NCBI GenBank assembly: GCA_963597615.1
Contig: CAVBQS010000022.1
Coordinates: 1 to 64,000, forward strand
Direction: 5' to 3'
Origin: CAKRJP01 sp963597615
GTDB taxonomy: Bacteria > Bacillota > Clostridia > Lachnospirales > Lachnospiraceae
DNA length: 64,000 bases
Shown here: in pieces, positions 1-7,728 of the stretch
Layout of the letters: each line of letters begins with the position of its first letter
How positions within the stretch are numbered: position 1 is the stretch's first letter
Position numbers and translations under genes: made by a program
Notes under the pieces: generated by a model
Seen by the model: the letters and a program-made list of their open reading frames with translations, nothing else
What the model was told of the DNA's origin: nothing
Databases searched by the model: none

Positions 1-763
1 TCATATCTGTGGTTGGCTTTGCAGCACCTGTAGCAATCTTGTCTGGATTACCAATGGCTTCTACTTCTACCACATAGTCTACCTTGGTCATGCTAATCTG
101 AGCCGGGTAGTTAGGAAATGGCACCAAAGTATCAGTGATTGCTACTACCTTGTCTGCATGGTCTGCATCAACAGAAGCATAAGAAAGAATTCCACAGTTG
201 CTCTTTCCACCCATACCGCTGCAGTTCCCATAGTCATCACAGGTAGGTGCTCCGATAAAGGCAATATCTACTCTGGTCTCTCCGCTTTCAATAGCACGGA
301 CACGGCCACCGTGGGACCTCATAATAGCAAGTCCCTTTAATTTTCCGTGGGAGATGGCCTCTCCGATTTTTCCACGAACACCGGAAGACTGGATGTTAGT
401 GATGGTTCCATCCTCAATGTAAGGAAGGATGGGATCATGAGCCTTACCTAAAGAGCTGGCGCAGATGGTAATGTCCTTGATTCCCATCTTGTGAACTTCT
501 TCCATTACCATGTTTACGATGTAATCTCCCTCACGGAAGTGGTGGTGGAAACCTAAGGTCATTCCGTCTTTAATTCCGCATTTCACTAAGGCATCGTGGA
601 TATTATCCACTAATTTACTCTCGCTATTGTCTAAAACGCACTTGGTATATGCCCCGTCTTTTTTATATACATAACCATTTCTGTAGTTATTTCCCTGAAA
701 TACTTCTTTTCCAGTGATTTTTAAAATCTCTTCTGGAATCTCTCTTCCTACTGCATTTAACAT
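1..763 (-). CDS. citF: Citrate lyase alpha subunit (citrate CoA-transferase), 3' end cut by window
   Basis: About 254 N-terminal residues of CitF, the subunit that exchanges acetyl-ACP for citryl-ACP in the citrate lyase complex (citrate to acetate plus oxaloacetate). It starts MLNAVGREIP and contains the family stretches GYVYKKDGAY, GMTLGFHHHFREGDY and the glycine-rich segment around IGAPTCDDYGNCSG. The usual length is a little over 500 residues, so about half lies beyond the left edge. The ATG at 763-761 follows the citE stop by one base, with a purine-rich GGGGGA about 8 nt upstream inside citE, so the two are translationally coupled. It is the last of citD-citE-citF in the window. citC, citX and citG, needed for activation and prosthetic group attachment, are not seen and may lie further left. 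Confidence 0.93.
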   Translation of the reverse strand, partial: MLNAVGREIPEEILKITGKEVFQGNNYRNGYVYKKDGAYTKCVLDNSESKLVDNIHDALVKCGIKDGMTLGFHHHFREGDYIVNMVMEEVHKMGIKDITICASSLGKAHDPILPYIEDGTITNIQSSGVRGKIGEAISHGKLKGLAIMRSHGGRVRAIESGETRVDIAFIGAPTCDDYGNCSGMGGKSNCGILSYASVDADHADKVVAITDTLVPFPNYPAQISMTKVDYVVEVEAIGNPDKIATGAAKPTTDM

Positions 764-764
764 T

Positions 765-1670
765 TTACAAATCCCCCTTATACACGCCTGATGCCTTGGC
801 AAGTTCAATGGTTCTCTTTGCTCCGTCGTAGAAAGCGATGTCGATCATCTTGCCATCTACTGTAAATACACCGATTCCAAGAGCCTTCTTCTCGTCGATT
901 TCACGAACAACCTTCTCAGCGAAAATAATGTCCTTCTGACTTGGTGTAAAGATGTCATGTACAATGTCAATCTGTCTTGGGTTGATAATGGATTTTCCAT
1001 CAAATCCCATAAGGTGAATATTTTCTACATCCTGACGGAAGCCTTCCATGTCGTCTAAGTCTGTATATACAGTATCAAAGCACTGAACTCCTGCTGCTCT
1101 GGCTGCAATGATCATCTGCTGTCTGGCACCCATAAGCTCGATTCCGGTTCCTGTAATATGAGTCTGAAGGTCTTTGGTGTAATCTCCACCAGATAAGGCA
1201 ATACCAAAGAGACGATCAGAGGCCTCGCAAATCTCAAGAGCCTTCATAACACCTTTTGCTGACTCAAGAGCTGCCATAATCAGAACGCTTCCTTCTTCCC
1301 TTCCGAAATCCTTCTCTGCCTGAACTACCACTTCTTCCACCATGTGGACGTCATTTGCAGTCTCTGTCTTTGGAATACGGATACTATCACATCCTCCTGC
1401 TACAGCACAGCGGATGTCTTCCTGCCAGTAAGGGCTGTCCAATCCATTGATTCGAACTACCGTCTCACAGCCCCTGTAGTCAATGCTCTTAAGGGCATTG
1501 TAAAGAGAAAATCTTGCGGCGTCCTTTTGATTTTCTGCTACTGCATCCTCAAGATCCAGCATAATAGAATCCGGCTTATAAATATAAGGATCCTTAATAA
1601 GTCCCGGCTTCTGTGCATTTAAAAACATCATGGTTCTTCTAAGTCTTTTTTTGTTAGGATTGTTAATCAT
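765..1670 (-). CDS. citE: Citrate lyase beta subunit (citryl-ACP lyase)
   Basis: A 301-residue HpcH/HpaI-fold lyase that splits citryl-ACP into oxaloacetate and acetyl-ACP. Typical CitE stretches are LRRTMMFLNAQKPGLIKDPYIYKPDSIMLDLEDAVAE in pieces, the VRINGLDSPYW block, RIPKTETANDV, and GIALSGGDYTKDL. I place the start at the ATG at 1670-1668 (MINNPNKKRL). It overlaps the citD stop as ATGA, and a GGAGGT sits 8 nt upstream. An in-frame upstream ATG at 1688 lies inside citD and has no such site. The length is normal for the family. Translational coupling to citD and citF fits a stoichiometric complex. Confidence 0.95.
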   Translation of the reverse strand: MINNPNKKRLRRTMMFLNAQKPGLIKDPYIYKPDSIMLDLEDAVAENQKDAARFSLYNALKSIDYRGCETVVRINGLDSPYWQEDIRCAVAGGCDSIRIPKTETANDVHMVEEVVVQAEKDFGREEGSVLIMAALESAKGVMKALEICEASDRLFGIALSGGDYTKDLQTHITGTGIELMGARQQMIIAARAAGVQCFDTVYTDLDDMEGFRQDVENIHLMGFDGKSIINPRQIDIVHDIFTPSQKDIIFAEKVVREIDEKKALGIGVFTVDGKMIDIAFYDGAKRTIELAKASGVYKGDL

Positions 1671-1966
1671 CGGATGGCACCTCCCCAAGGAAGATTTTCT
1701 GTTTGACCTACAGAGCGAAATACCGCTCCCTCAATTCTTGCCTTAAGCGTACAATCTAAAGCCCCCTTGTCTACGATTCTTATATTTACATTTTTGACAT
1801 CTAGATTTTTCAAGGTCTCAAAAGTTACCTTGCGAATCTGATTTCCAAACTGATTAATTACTGCACTGTCCAGGTCAAACTGAATTCCACCATTTCCTGG
1901 CTCTACAGTTACCTGACAGTCGCTGGATTCTAAAGTTCCCGCCATTGCCGGTTTTAAAATCTCCAT
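1667..1966 (-). CDS. citD: Citrate lyase gamma subunit (acyl carrier protein)
   Basis: A 99-residue acyl carrier protein of citrate lyase. Ser14 in the segment AMAGTLESSDCQV is at the position that carries the 2-(5''-triphosphoribosyl)-3'-dephospho-CoA group in characterised CitD proteins. The start at 1966 (MEILKPAMAG) is chosen because AGGAGGAG lies about 6 nt upstream and the family starts this way. An in-frame ATG 24 nt further upstream would add MEGKEENK, and it overlaps the ribosome binding site. It is the first gene of the citDEF operon, with a promoter and LysR-type box upstream. Confidence 0.93.
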   Translation of the reverse strand: MEILKPAMAGTLESSDCQVTVEPGNGGIQFDLDSAVINQFGNQIRKVTFETLKNLDVKNVNIRIVDKGALDCTLKARIEGAVFRSVGQTENLPWGGAIR

Positions 1967-2009
1967 TTTATTCTCCTCCTTACCTTCCATCTGGTTATCT
2001 TCTATTTAT

Positions 2010-2038
2010 ATTTTAACGGATGTTATTTTGAATGAAAA
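2010..2038 (-). promoter_or_regulatory. Predicted citDEF promoter
   Basis: On the minus strand a -10 TAAAAT (2010-2015) lies 17 bp from a weak -35 TTTTCA (2033-2038). The -10 context GTTAAAATATA is the same as that of the lysR promoter at 6439. The weak -35 is what one expects of an activator-dependent promoter. Confidence 0.45.
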
Positions 2039-2059
2039 ATTGCTTCTTAGAATGTCACA

Positions 2060-2074
2060 ATAACGAAAGGTTAT
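2060..2074. promoter_or_regulatory. LysR-type recognition box upstream of citDEF
   Basis: The sequence ATAAC-N5-GTTAT is a perfect 5-bp interrupted palindrome that fits the T-N11-A LysR box. Its centre (2067) is about 64 bp upstream of the start site predicted from the -10 at 2010-2015. That matches the classical recognition position of LysR regulators near -65. Two LysR genes lie 2.6-4.3 kb away. The site is seen in the sequence; which protein binds is inference. Confidence 0.5.
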
Positions 2075-2092
2075 CGGGTATTCCTGATAGGA

Positions 2093-2130
2093 ATTAACCT
2101 CCAGAATGCTGCTACATCCTGGAGGTTAAT
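2093..2130. terminator. Perfect 12-bp hairpin between carrier gene and citD
   Basis: ATTAACCTCCAG at 2093-2104 is exactly complementary to 2119-2130, with a 14-nt loop. It lies just after the stop of the carrier gene (2160), so it probably ends that transcript. The minus-strand tail (TCCTATCAGG) is not U-rich, whereas the plus-strand tail is moderately T-rich. A processing hairpin or regulatory site is therefore possible. Confidence 0.45.
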
Positions 2131-2159
2131 TTTAATTTCCATCTACTCTTCTAGGGTTC

Positions 2160-3416
2160 CTATACAATCAGGCCATAAACTCCAAGAACTGCCATAATCG
2201 CCAGTACCACTAAGTTAATTACAGATACTGCAAATAATTCCACGAATAATTTATTCTGTGGAAAACGCTCCTCTGCATTTTCCTGCTGGGCAACACCAGC
2301 CATAATAAGAGCTCCGGTAGTAGAAATTGGAGTGTAACCAGCAATAGTTCCACCAATTACAACCATAGCTACCAAGTAAACTCCATTTGCTCCGATTCCC
2401 TCTGCCAGACTTCCGCAAATCGGAACCAGAGTTGGGAATACAACTCCAAGCCCGGAACTAAAGAAGGACATAAGACCTGCAAGAATGGCCATAATTGGAT
2501 TTGCTGATTTTGCTCCCATAACAGATTCAAGACCAGATACCAAAATATCCACACCACCTGAGAGTGAAACAATATTCATCAACATTCCAACCCCAAGTAC
2601 CATGATAATTACATTCCAAGGAACTCCCTTAACTGCAGCCTTTTCATCACCACAGCCAATAATGCAAAGGATAGATCCGATTAAGAATCCTGTAAGTCCT
2701 ACATTCCATGAAAGAACCAAAACACCGAAGGCTAAGATTACTAAGCCAAGAATGGATAAATACTGCTGCCAAGTAAATTTCGGAAGCACTTCCTTTTCTC
2801 CGGAAGCTGCAGAAAGGTCTACCTTCCAGCCTTTGTAATAAATATAAACAACTACGCAGCAGATTACCGCTGTGATAGCTGTACAGATCATAATAGGCAC
2901 GGTATTGCCATCCATTCCCTGCTCTTGCATCAGGCCACGAACTACAGCTGCCTCCGGTGTTAAAGGACTCATACGACCTGCCATAGCCCCCATGTCTCCA
3001 ATAATGGAAGTCATAATAGGGTTGATTCCTGCAGAAACAGAAATCGGAATAGCAATTACCGGAATAATTGCAAGACAGGGAATAGATCCGGGACCTGAAG
3101 CACTAAGAATCATTCCAATAATAAACATTACAAAAGGAATAGCATGGGCAGGAACCAGGTTTACAACCTTCTTTGCAAGAAGCTCTAAGGTTCCATTTCC
3201 ATTAATAATGGCAAATAAATAGGTTACTCCTGTCATCTGAATGAAAAGAGAAGTTCCAAATCCGCCGATGACATCGCTGGCTGCAATGGAATCTTTAAAA
3301 AGAAGGGTTAAGATCATAGTAAAGCCAATACTTAAAATACCAACATTTACATTTCGCACAAAGCCAATGACAATGGCGATCAACAAAAGAATTAAACTTA
3401 ATAATCCAAGATTCAT
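2160..3416 (-). CDS. MatC/SLC13-like carboxylate transporter
   Basis: A 418-residue integral membrane protein with about 11-12 hydrophobic segments. The N-terminus (MNLGLLSLILLLIAIVIGF, then VNVGILSIGF) resembles the N-terminal domain of MatC-type dicarboxylate carriers in the SLC13/ion transporter group. Conserved-looking loops are SASGPGSIPCLAIIPV, GDMGAMAGRMSPLTPEAAVV and YTPISTTGALIMAGV; the last is the typical SPxxG/STTGA hairpin of such carriers. It sits next to citrate lyase, a lactonase and LysR genes, so citrate or a related di/tricarboxylate is the likely substrate (inference). The start has AGGAGG 6 nt upstream. It is 9 bp downstream of the lactonase gene in the same transcript. 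Confidence 0.75.
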   Translation of the reverse strand: MNLGLLSLILLLIAIVIGFVRNVNVGILSIGFTMILTLLFKDSIAASDVIGGFGTSLFIQMTGVTYLFAIINGNGTLELLAKKVVNLVPAHAIPFVMFIIGMILSASGPGSIPCLAIIPVIAIPISVSAGINPIMTSIIGDMGAMAGRMSPLTPEAAVVRGLMQEQGMDGNTVPIMICTAITAVICCVVVYIYYKGWKVDLSAASGEKEVLPKFTWQQYLSILGLVILAFGVLVLSWNVGLTGFLIGSILCIIGCGDEKAAVKGVPWNVIIMVLGVGMLMNIVSLSGGVDILVSGLESVMGAKSANPIMAILAGLMSFFSSGLGVVFPTLVPICGSLAEGIGANGVYLVAMVVIGGTIAGYTPISTTGALIMAGVAQQENAEERFPQNKLFVELFAVSVINLVVLAIMAVLGVYGLIV

Positions 3417-3425
3417 AGCATCCTC

Positions 3426-4469
3426 CTATTTAAATGTAATGCATACTGGACTTCCTGTCTCCACCACACGAAGGGTTGGGGTTAACCATCCTGTATGTTC
3501 ATCAAAAATGAATTCTATAATGGTATCGCTGTCTTCATTGGCCACATAACATTTGCCATTTGGCCCGAAGCAGAAAAATCTAGGAGTCTTTCCAAGACAT
3601 GGGAAAAATCCTGTACTTTTTAAATATCCGCTGAAAGGATCAATACGATATACGGCCATGCTGTCCGTGTAACGGTTGGATACTAATACCCACTCTCCTG
3701 TTGAATCAACCATAACTTCACTGGCATCTGAATATCCAGTCACTGTCTCTGGTACAGTAGACAGCTCCTGCATAGCCTTCATTTTTCCTGTCTCTTCATC
3801 AAACTGAAAATAAAGAACCTTGTTTCCTTTTTCCTCGCACATATAGACCCAACGATTGTTTGGATGGACTGCTGCATGCCTTGGCTCATCCCAGGTTCTG
3901 GCTAGGAACTTGTCCGTCTCTGTAAATTCTCCTGTAACGTGATCATATTTCAAAGCTCGCATCTGTCCAAAGCCATTGATTCTTCCCTGGGCACAGGCGA
4001 AGAGATAATTTTTCTTCTGATCCCACAGACACTGGTGAATGGTAGATACCTTTCCCTCTGCCTTTCCTTCATAGGTAAATGTAGCAACCACATCCCCTAA
4101 AGAACCATCTTCTTTTCTTTCGATGGTATAAAGGGTTCCCCCCTGCAGGGTTGCCACAATCACATGTTTATTCTCTGCATCTACCGTAATATCTACCGGG
4201 TTTTTTCCTCCGATGTCTACTTTATTTAAGAATTCTAAGGTTCCGTCATCCTTGATCTTGTAGGAAGTTACAAAGGTAAAATCCCCGTGTACACTATACA
4301 GATATTCTTTGTCTGCATCGAGACACTGAAAGCTAGGATTTGCTTCTGTTTCTAAACACTGAATTTCATTCCATTCGCCAGTTGTATCAGATACTTCATA
4401 AACTTTCAGTCCTTCTCCTCTGGCGTTTCGCTCTTTGGTTGTTCTACATCCCACGTAGACAAAACTCAT
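3426..4469 (-). CDS. Lactonase family seven-bladed beta-propeller protein
   Basis: A 347-residue cytoplasmic protein without signal peptide, matching the 6-phosphogluconolactonase/carboxymuconate-cyclase type propeller family (PF10282). Repeated blade motifs include NPVDITVDAENKHVIVAT, EPRHAAVHPNNRWVYMCEE, SDASEVMVDSTGEWVLVSNRY and RFFCFGPNGKCYVANEDSDTI. The C-terminal TGSPVCITFK closes the ring as in the family. No pentose phosphate gene is nearby. Position in a citrate/aconitate cluster suggests a lactone of a hydroxylated di- or tricarboxylate as substrate, but this is inference. It is the first gene of a two-gene transcript with the carrier. Confidence 0.8.
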   Translation of the reverse strand: MSFVYVGCRTTKERNARGEGLKVYEVSDTTGEWNEIQCLETEANPSFQCLDADKEYLYSVHGDFTFVTSYKIKDDGTLEFLNKVDIGGKNPVDITVDAENKHVIVATLQGGTLYTIERKEDGSLGDVVATFTYEGKAEGKVSTIHQCLWDQKKNYLFACAQGRINGFGQMRALKYDHVTGEFTETDKFLARTWDEPRHAAVHPNNRWVYMCEEKGNKVLYFQFDEETGKMKAMQELSTVPETVTGYSDASEVMVDSTGEWVLVSNRYTDSMAVYRIDPFSGYLKSTGFFPCLGKTPRFFCFGPNGKCYVANEDSDTIIEFIFDEHTGWLTPTLRVVETGSPVCITFK

Positions 4470-4576
4470 GATTATTTTCCTCCTTAACCACTCTGATATA
4501 ATTCTAACGGATTCAAAGCAGGAAATTGTTTTTTTGTAAGAAATAAGGCTGTTATTTTTCTCCTGCTTAATCTGTA

Positions 4577-4604
4577 ACTTTATTTTATGTTATTTTCTTG
4601 TCAA
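4577..4604 (-). promoter_or_regulatory. Predicted promoter for lactonase-carrier operon
   Basis: Minus strand: TTGACA (4599-4604), 16 bp spacer, TAAAGT (4577-4582). An AATAA-N5-TTATT palindrome (4542-4556) lies shortly downstream of the expected start site. Confidence 0.4.
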
Positions 4605-4619
4605 AATGAAATTCAGCTT

Positions 4620-4653
4620 TAGACTAGAAAAGCTATTCCATAATGGAATAGCT
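4620..4653 (-). terminator. Terminator of the tandem lysR genes
   Basis: AGCTATTCCA at 4631-4640 pairs perfectly with 4644-4653 around a TAA loop. On the minus strand it follows the lysR stop (4655) by 1 bp and is followed by TTTCTAGTCT. Confidence 0.6.
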
Positions 4654-4654
4654 C

Positions 4655-5521
4655 TTAATTTGCCTGATAATATTTTTCTACGAAACTGACAAAATCCATG
4701 ATTTCCTGGGACTGATAGCACCTGGGCGCCACCATCAGCCACACATTACGACTAATGGGATTTCCAGCTCTGTCATAGATTGGAAAGAGGACCACTTCTT
4801 CTTCATTGATCCTCCATTTATTTCCAAAGACAAAGGTCATGCCAAGCCCCTTCTCTGCCATCTCAATGGCAATATCCGCATTGGTTACGGAATAGGTAGC
4901 ATGCAGGTGGCTTCCAAACTGGCTCTTCCACCACTGCTCCACACTAAGCTTTACCATAGGATTTAAGTAGGCGGATATAAAGGGGATCTTCTCCAAATCA
5001 TCCATCTTGGTTCCCTTGGGAGCCGCCACATAAAGATCTTCCTCAAAGAGCCTAGTCTTTTCCCCAATATAGGAATAGTCTCCACAGATAAAGGCCAAAT
5101 CCACCGACTCATCGGTAATTCGCTTGATTAAAACATTACTGGAATTTACCATTGTTTTAATCTGGAGCTTTCCTCCTTCTAGCTGATACTGTCTAAGAAG
5201 CTCCGGCATATGGAGTCTGGCAAAGGAATTGGGAACTCCAATCTCGATCAGTTCCTGATTTCCCTCATGTTCTGCAAAATGATCTTCAATCTCCCGCAAA
5301 AAATCCAGCATTATGTTGGCTTTGTTGACCAAGTACTTGCCATCTTCTGTAAAAGTAACCCCTTTACTGTTTCTCTTTACAAGCTCAATTCCCCACTCTG
5401 CTTCTATAGACTGGATCCTCTTGGTAAGGGCTGACTGGGTCATGTAAAGAGTCTCTGCCGCCTTGGTCATGCTTTGTTTTTCATATAAGGTTTTTAAAAT
5501 GGTCCAATCAACATTTTTCAT
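4655..5521 (-). CDS. LysR-family transcriptional regulator (second of tandem pair)
   Basis: A 288-residue LTTR. The N-terminal winged helix-turn-helix (about residues 5-65) contains TKAAETLYMTQSALTKRIQSIEAEWGIELVKR split over the recognition helix, then GVTFTEDGKYL. Residues about 90-285 form the periplasmic-binding-like effector domain (LIEIGVPNSFARLHMPELL, VDLAFICGDYSY). The gene starts 8 bp after the stop of the neighbouring lysR and shares its length and layout, so the two look like an old tandem duplication. It is a probable regulator of the citrate/aconitate genes on either side. Confidence 0.88.
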   Translation of the reverse strand: MKNVDWTILKTLYEKQSMTKAAETLYMTQSALTKRIQSIEAEWGIELVKRNSKGVTFTEDGKYLVNKANIMLDFLREIEDHFAEHEGNQELIEIGVPNSFARLHMPELLRQYQLEGGKLQIKTMVNSSNVLIKRITDESVDLAFICGDYSYIGEKTRLFEEDLYVAAPKGTKMDDLEKIPFISAYLNPMVKLSVEQWWKSQFGSHLHATYSVTNADIAIEMAEKGLGMTFVFGNKWRINEEEVVLFPIYDRAGNPISRNVWLMVAPRCYQSQEIMDFVSFVEKYYQAN

Positions 5522-5529
5522 ACATTCTT

Positions 5530-6399
5530 CTACTCAATGGCTACATGTTTTTCAATATAAGAAATAAACTCTTCTAGAGCCTTTGGTTGACGCTTATTCT
5601 TGGAATAGACAAACCAGGTATTTCGAATGACCTGGCTGCCATCGGCATAGGTAAGAGGCGTCAGACACAGGTTATACTCATTTTTAAAATCATCTGGCAA
5701 AAAACAACAGGCATAGCCTAAGCCCTTGTCAATTAATTGCCAGGCAAAATCAATATATCCCACAGACATTTCCGCAGAATCCAAGGTACCAAAATGGTCT
5801 TTCCACCAGTTTTCCAAAAGCTCTTTAGTTTTATCATTGGTTTTATAGCCAATCCGCTGCATGGTAGGTAGGTCCTTTAAATCCACTGATTTTTTGGTAA
5901 TTAAAAAAGCCTGGTTCCTATCTACTAAGGCCTGTCTTACGGGGCCCTCATAATCTCCCCGGATAAAGCCTACATCCACAGAACCTTCTAAAACCTTACG
6001 AAACAAAAGATTGCTCTGCTCATTGATCACATCAAAATTCGTATGGGCATGGTCTCTAGAATAATCTGCTAAAATATCTCCCAAGGTGTATTTACTATAG
6101 GTATAGGAAGACCCAATGACGATGGTATTGGTGGTTTTCTCCTTAAATGATTCTAAAGTAGCCTTTGTCTCCTTCATAAAATCTAAATGTTTCTTTGCCT
6201 GGTCTGCCAAATATTCTCCCTCTCTGGTAAAGGTAAGTCCCTTTGGCGTCCGGTTCACTATGGCTACCTGCAGTTCTGTCTCCATATTCTGTAATCTCTT
6301 AGTCAAAGATGGCTGTGTCATATATAAAAGATTAGCCACCTTTGTTAAATTTGGATTCTTATGTAGCTCATAGATAATTTCCCAATCCGAATCTTTCAT
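5530..6399 (-). CDS. LysR-family transcriptional regulator (first of tandem pair)
   Basis: A 289-residue LTTR, paralogous to the next gene. Its DNA-binding domain contains LTKVANLLYMTQPSLTKRL and NRTPKGLTFTREGEYL. The effector domain begins near TNTIVIGSSYTYSKYTLGDIL and includes GSVDVGFIRGDYEG, close in wording to VDLAFICGDYSY of its neighbour. The start has GGGGGA upstream. A dedicated promoter lies just upstream, so the pair is transcribed apart from the dehydrogenase gene. Ligand unknown; a citrate-type carboxylate is plausible from context. Confidence 0.88.
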   Translation of the reverse strand: MKDSDWEIIYELHKNPNLTKVANLLYMTQPSLTKRLQNMETELQVAIVNRTPKGLTFTREGEYLADQAKKHLDFMKETKATLESFKEKTTNTIVIGSSYTYSKYTLGDILADYSRDHAHTNFDVINEQSNLLFRKVLEGSVDVGFIRGDYEGPVRQALVDRNQAFLITKKSVDLKDLPTMQRIGYKTNDKTKELLENWWKDHFGTLDSAEMSVGYIDFAWQLIDKGLGYACCFLPDDFKNEYNLCLTPLTYADGSQVIRNTWFVYSKNKRQPKALEEFISYIEKHVAIE

Positions 6400-6438
6400 G
6401 CAAATGTCCCCCGTACTTTCATTTCTATCGCTTGCTAT

Positions 6439-6467
6439 ATTTTAACAAATGAAAGGGTAAAGCTCAA
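6439..6467 (-). promoter_or_regulatory. Predicted promoter of the tandem lysR genes
   Basis: Minus strand: TTGAGC (6462-6467), 17 bp spacer, TAAAAT (6439-6444), about 40 bp upstream of the first lysR start. Confidence 0.55.
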
Positions 6468-6476
6468 CACCAAGAA

Positions 6477-6501
6477 GGGGAGGAACTTTTCTTTCCTCCC
6501 C
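6477..6501 (-). terminator. Strong GC-rich hairpin after the dehydrogenase gene
   Basis: GGGGAGGAA at 6477-6485 pairs with 6493-6501 around a 7-nt loop, 25 bp after the dehydrogenase stop. The minus-strand tail begins TTCTTGG, which is only partly U-rich. Confidence 0.5.
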
Positions 6502-6526
6502 CAAAAACCTGCATGAAAGCCAGCTA

Positions 6527-7717
6527 TTATTTTAATTTCTCCATGGTCTTTAAAACCTGAATGGTTCTAATAATATAATCTGTATATTCTTTTGCGCTAG
6601 CTCCATCAGTATCTGTAGTTACAACAAGCTCTCTTTCTGTCTCGCCACAAATACGAAGTGCCTTCTCTAAAAGTTCGTTTTTCTCTGCATAACCAATGTG
6701 AGCAAACATCTGACCTACTGCACGAATCAAGCTGCTAGGATCTGCATACTCTCCTCTTCCGTGACTCATAAGGAAAGGTGCTGTACCGTGAATTGCCTCA
6801 AAAAGGGCATATCTGTTTCCAATATTAGAAGAACAAGCAGTACCAAGTCCTCCCTGCTGCTCTGCAGCCGCATCAGTTACAATATCACCGTAAAGGTTTG
6901 GAAGAACTACCACCTCGATACCTGCGTTGAACTGAGGATCCATCATCTTGGCACACATAGCATCTACCAAACGCTCCTGTACCTCAATACCCGGATACTC
7001 TTCTCCTACCTTGTGTACCATCTGTACAAAGTTTCCATCTGCCAGTTTTACAATGTTGGACTTGGTAACAACAGTTACATTCTTCTTTCCATTGTTTTTT
7101 GCAAATTCAAAGGCTGCTCTGGCAATTCTCTCGCTTCCCGGCTGTGTCTGTACCTTAAAGTCCACTGCCAGGTCATCATTTACCTGAATACCTTTATTTC
7201 CCCAAATGTACTCCCCTTCAATATTCTCTCTAAAGAAGGTCCAGTCAATTCCCTTATCTGGCATTTTAATCGGACGAACTGCAGCAAACAGCTCCAATCT
7301 TCTTCTTAAAAGGCTGTTTACACTTACAAGGTTTGGAAGCCCATCTCCTGCTCTAGGGGTAGTCATAGGTCCCTTAATAAGAATTGGGCATTTTTCGATT
7401 TCTTCAAACACTTCCTCCGGAAGGCTTTCGTTTTTCGCTACACGGTTTTCAATGGTCAGTCCCTCAATGTGACGAACCTCGATTTTTCCAGCAGCAATCT
7501 CTTCACCTGCAAGTTCATTTAAAACACGCAGGGCCTGCTCCATAATAATAGGTCCGATTCCATCTCCCGGAAGGATACCGATTACAATTTTTTCTTCTTT
7601 TTTAAATTCAATAGCCTTCTGGGCCCTTTTCATTTTGTCGATTCTTACAAATTCTTCTTCGATTAATTTTCCAAATGCTTCTTTTGCCTGATAAATTTCT
7701 AATTTTCTATCGTCCAT
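6527..7717 (-). CDS. Isocitrate/isopropylmalate-family dehydrogenase, probably isocitrate dehydrogenase
   Basis: A 396-residue beta-decarboxylating dehydrogenase. Motifs are GILPGDGIGP near residue 50, SVNSLLRRRLELFAAVRP (substrate Ser/Asn/Arg cluster), FRENIEGEY (Tyr loop), VTKSNIVKLADG (catalytic Lys), NLYGDIVTDAAAEQQGGLG (metal-binding Asp) and FEAIHGTAP (nucleotide-binding loop). There is an N-terminal extension of about 40 residues before the first strand. It sits 11 bp downstream of aconitase, so isocitrate rather than isopropylmalate is the likely substrate, making 2-oxoglutarate for glutamate synthesis. Coenzyme preference (NAD or NADP) cannot be decided by eye. Confidence 0.85.
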   Translation of the reverse strand: MDDRKLEIYQAKEAFGKLIEEEFVRIDKMKRAQKAIEFKKEEKIVIGILPGDGIGPIIMEQALRVLNELAGEEIAAGKIEVRHIEGLTIENRVAKNESLPEEVFEEIEKCPILIKGPMTTPRAGDGLPNLVSVNSLLRRRLELFAAVRPIKMPDKGIDWTFFRENIEGEYIWGNKGIQVNDDLAVDFKVQTQPGSERIARAAFEFAKNNGKKNVTVVTKSNIVKLADGNFVQMVHKVGEEYPGIEVQERLVDAMCAKMMDPQFNAGIEVVVLPNLYGDIVTDAAAEQQGGLGTACSSNIGNRYALFEAIHGTAPFLMSHGRGEYADPSSLIRAVGQMFAHIGYAEKNELLEKALRICGETERELVVTTDTDGASAKEYTDYIIRTIQVLKTMEKLK

Positions 7718-7728
7718 GCTTAAACCTC

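Noticed and set aside
1668..1688. Longer citE start at 1688
   Set aside because: The ATG at 1670 has GGAGGT 8 nt upstream and forms the ATGA overlap with citD; the upstream codon is inside citD with no site.
6698..7309. 203-codon plus-strand frame opposite the dehydrogenase gene
   Set aside because: Antisense shadow of a conserved enzyme gene; no initiation signals.
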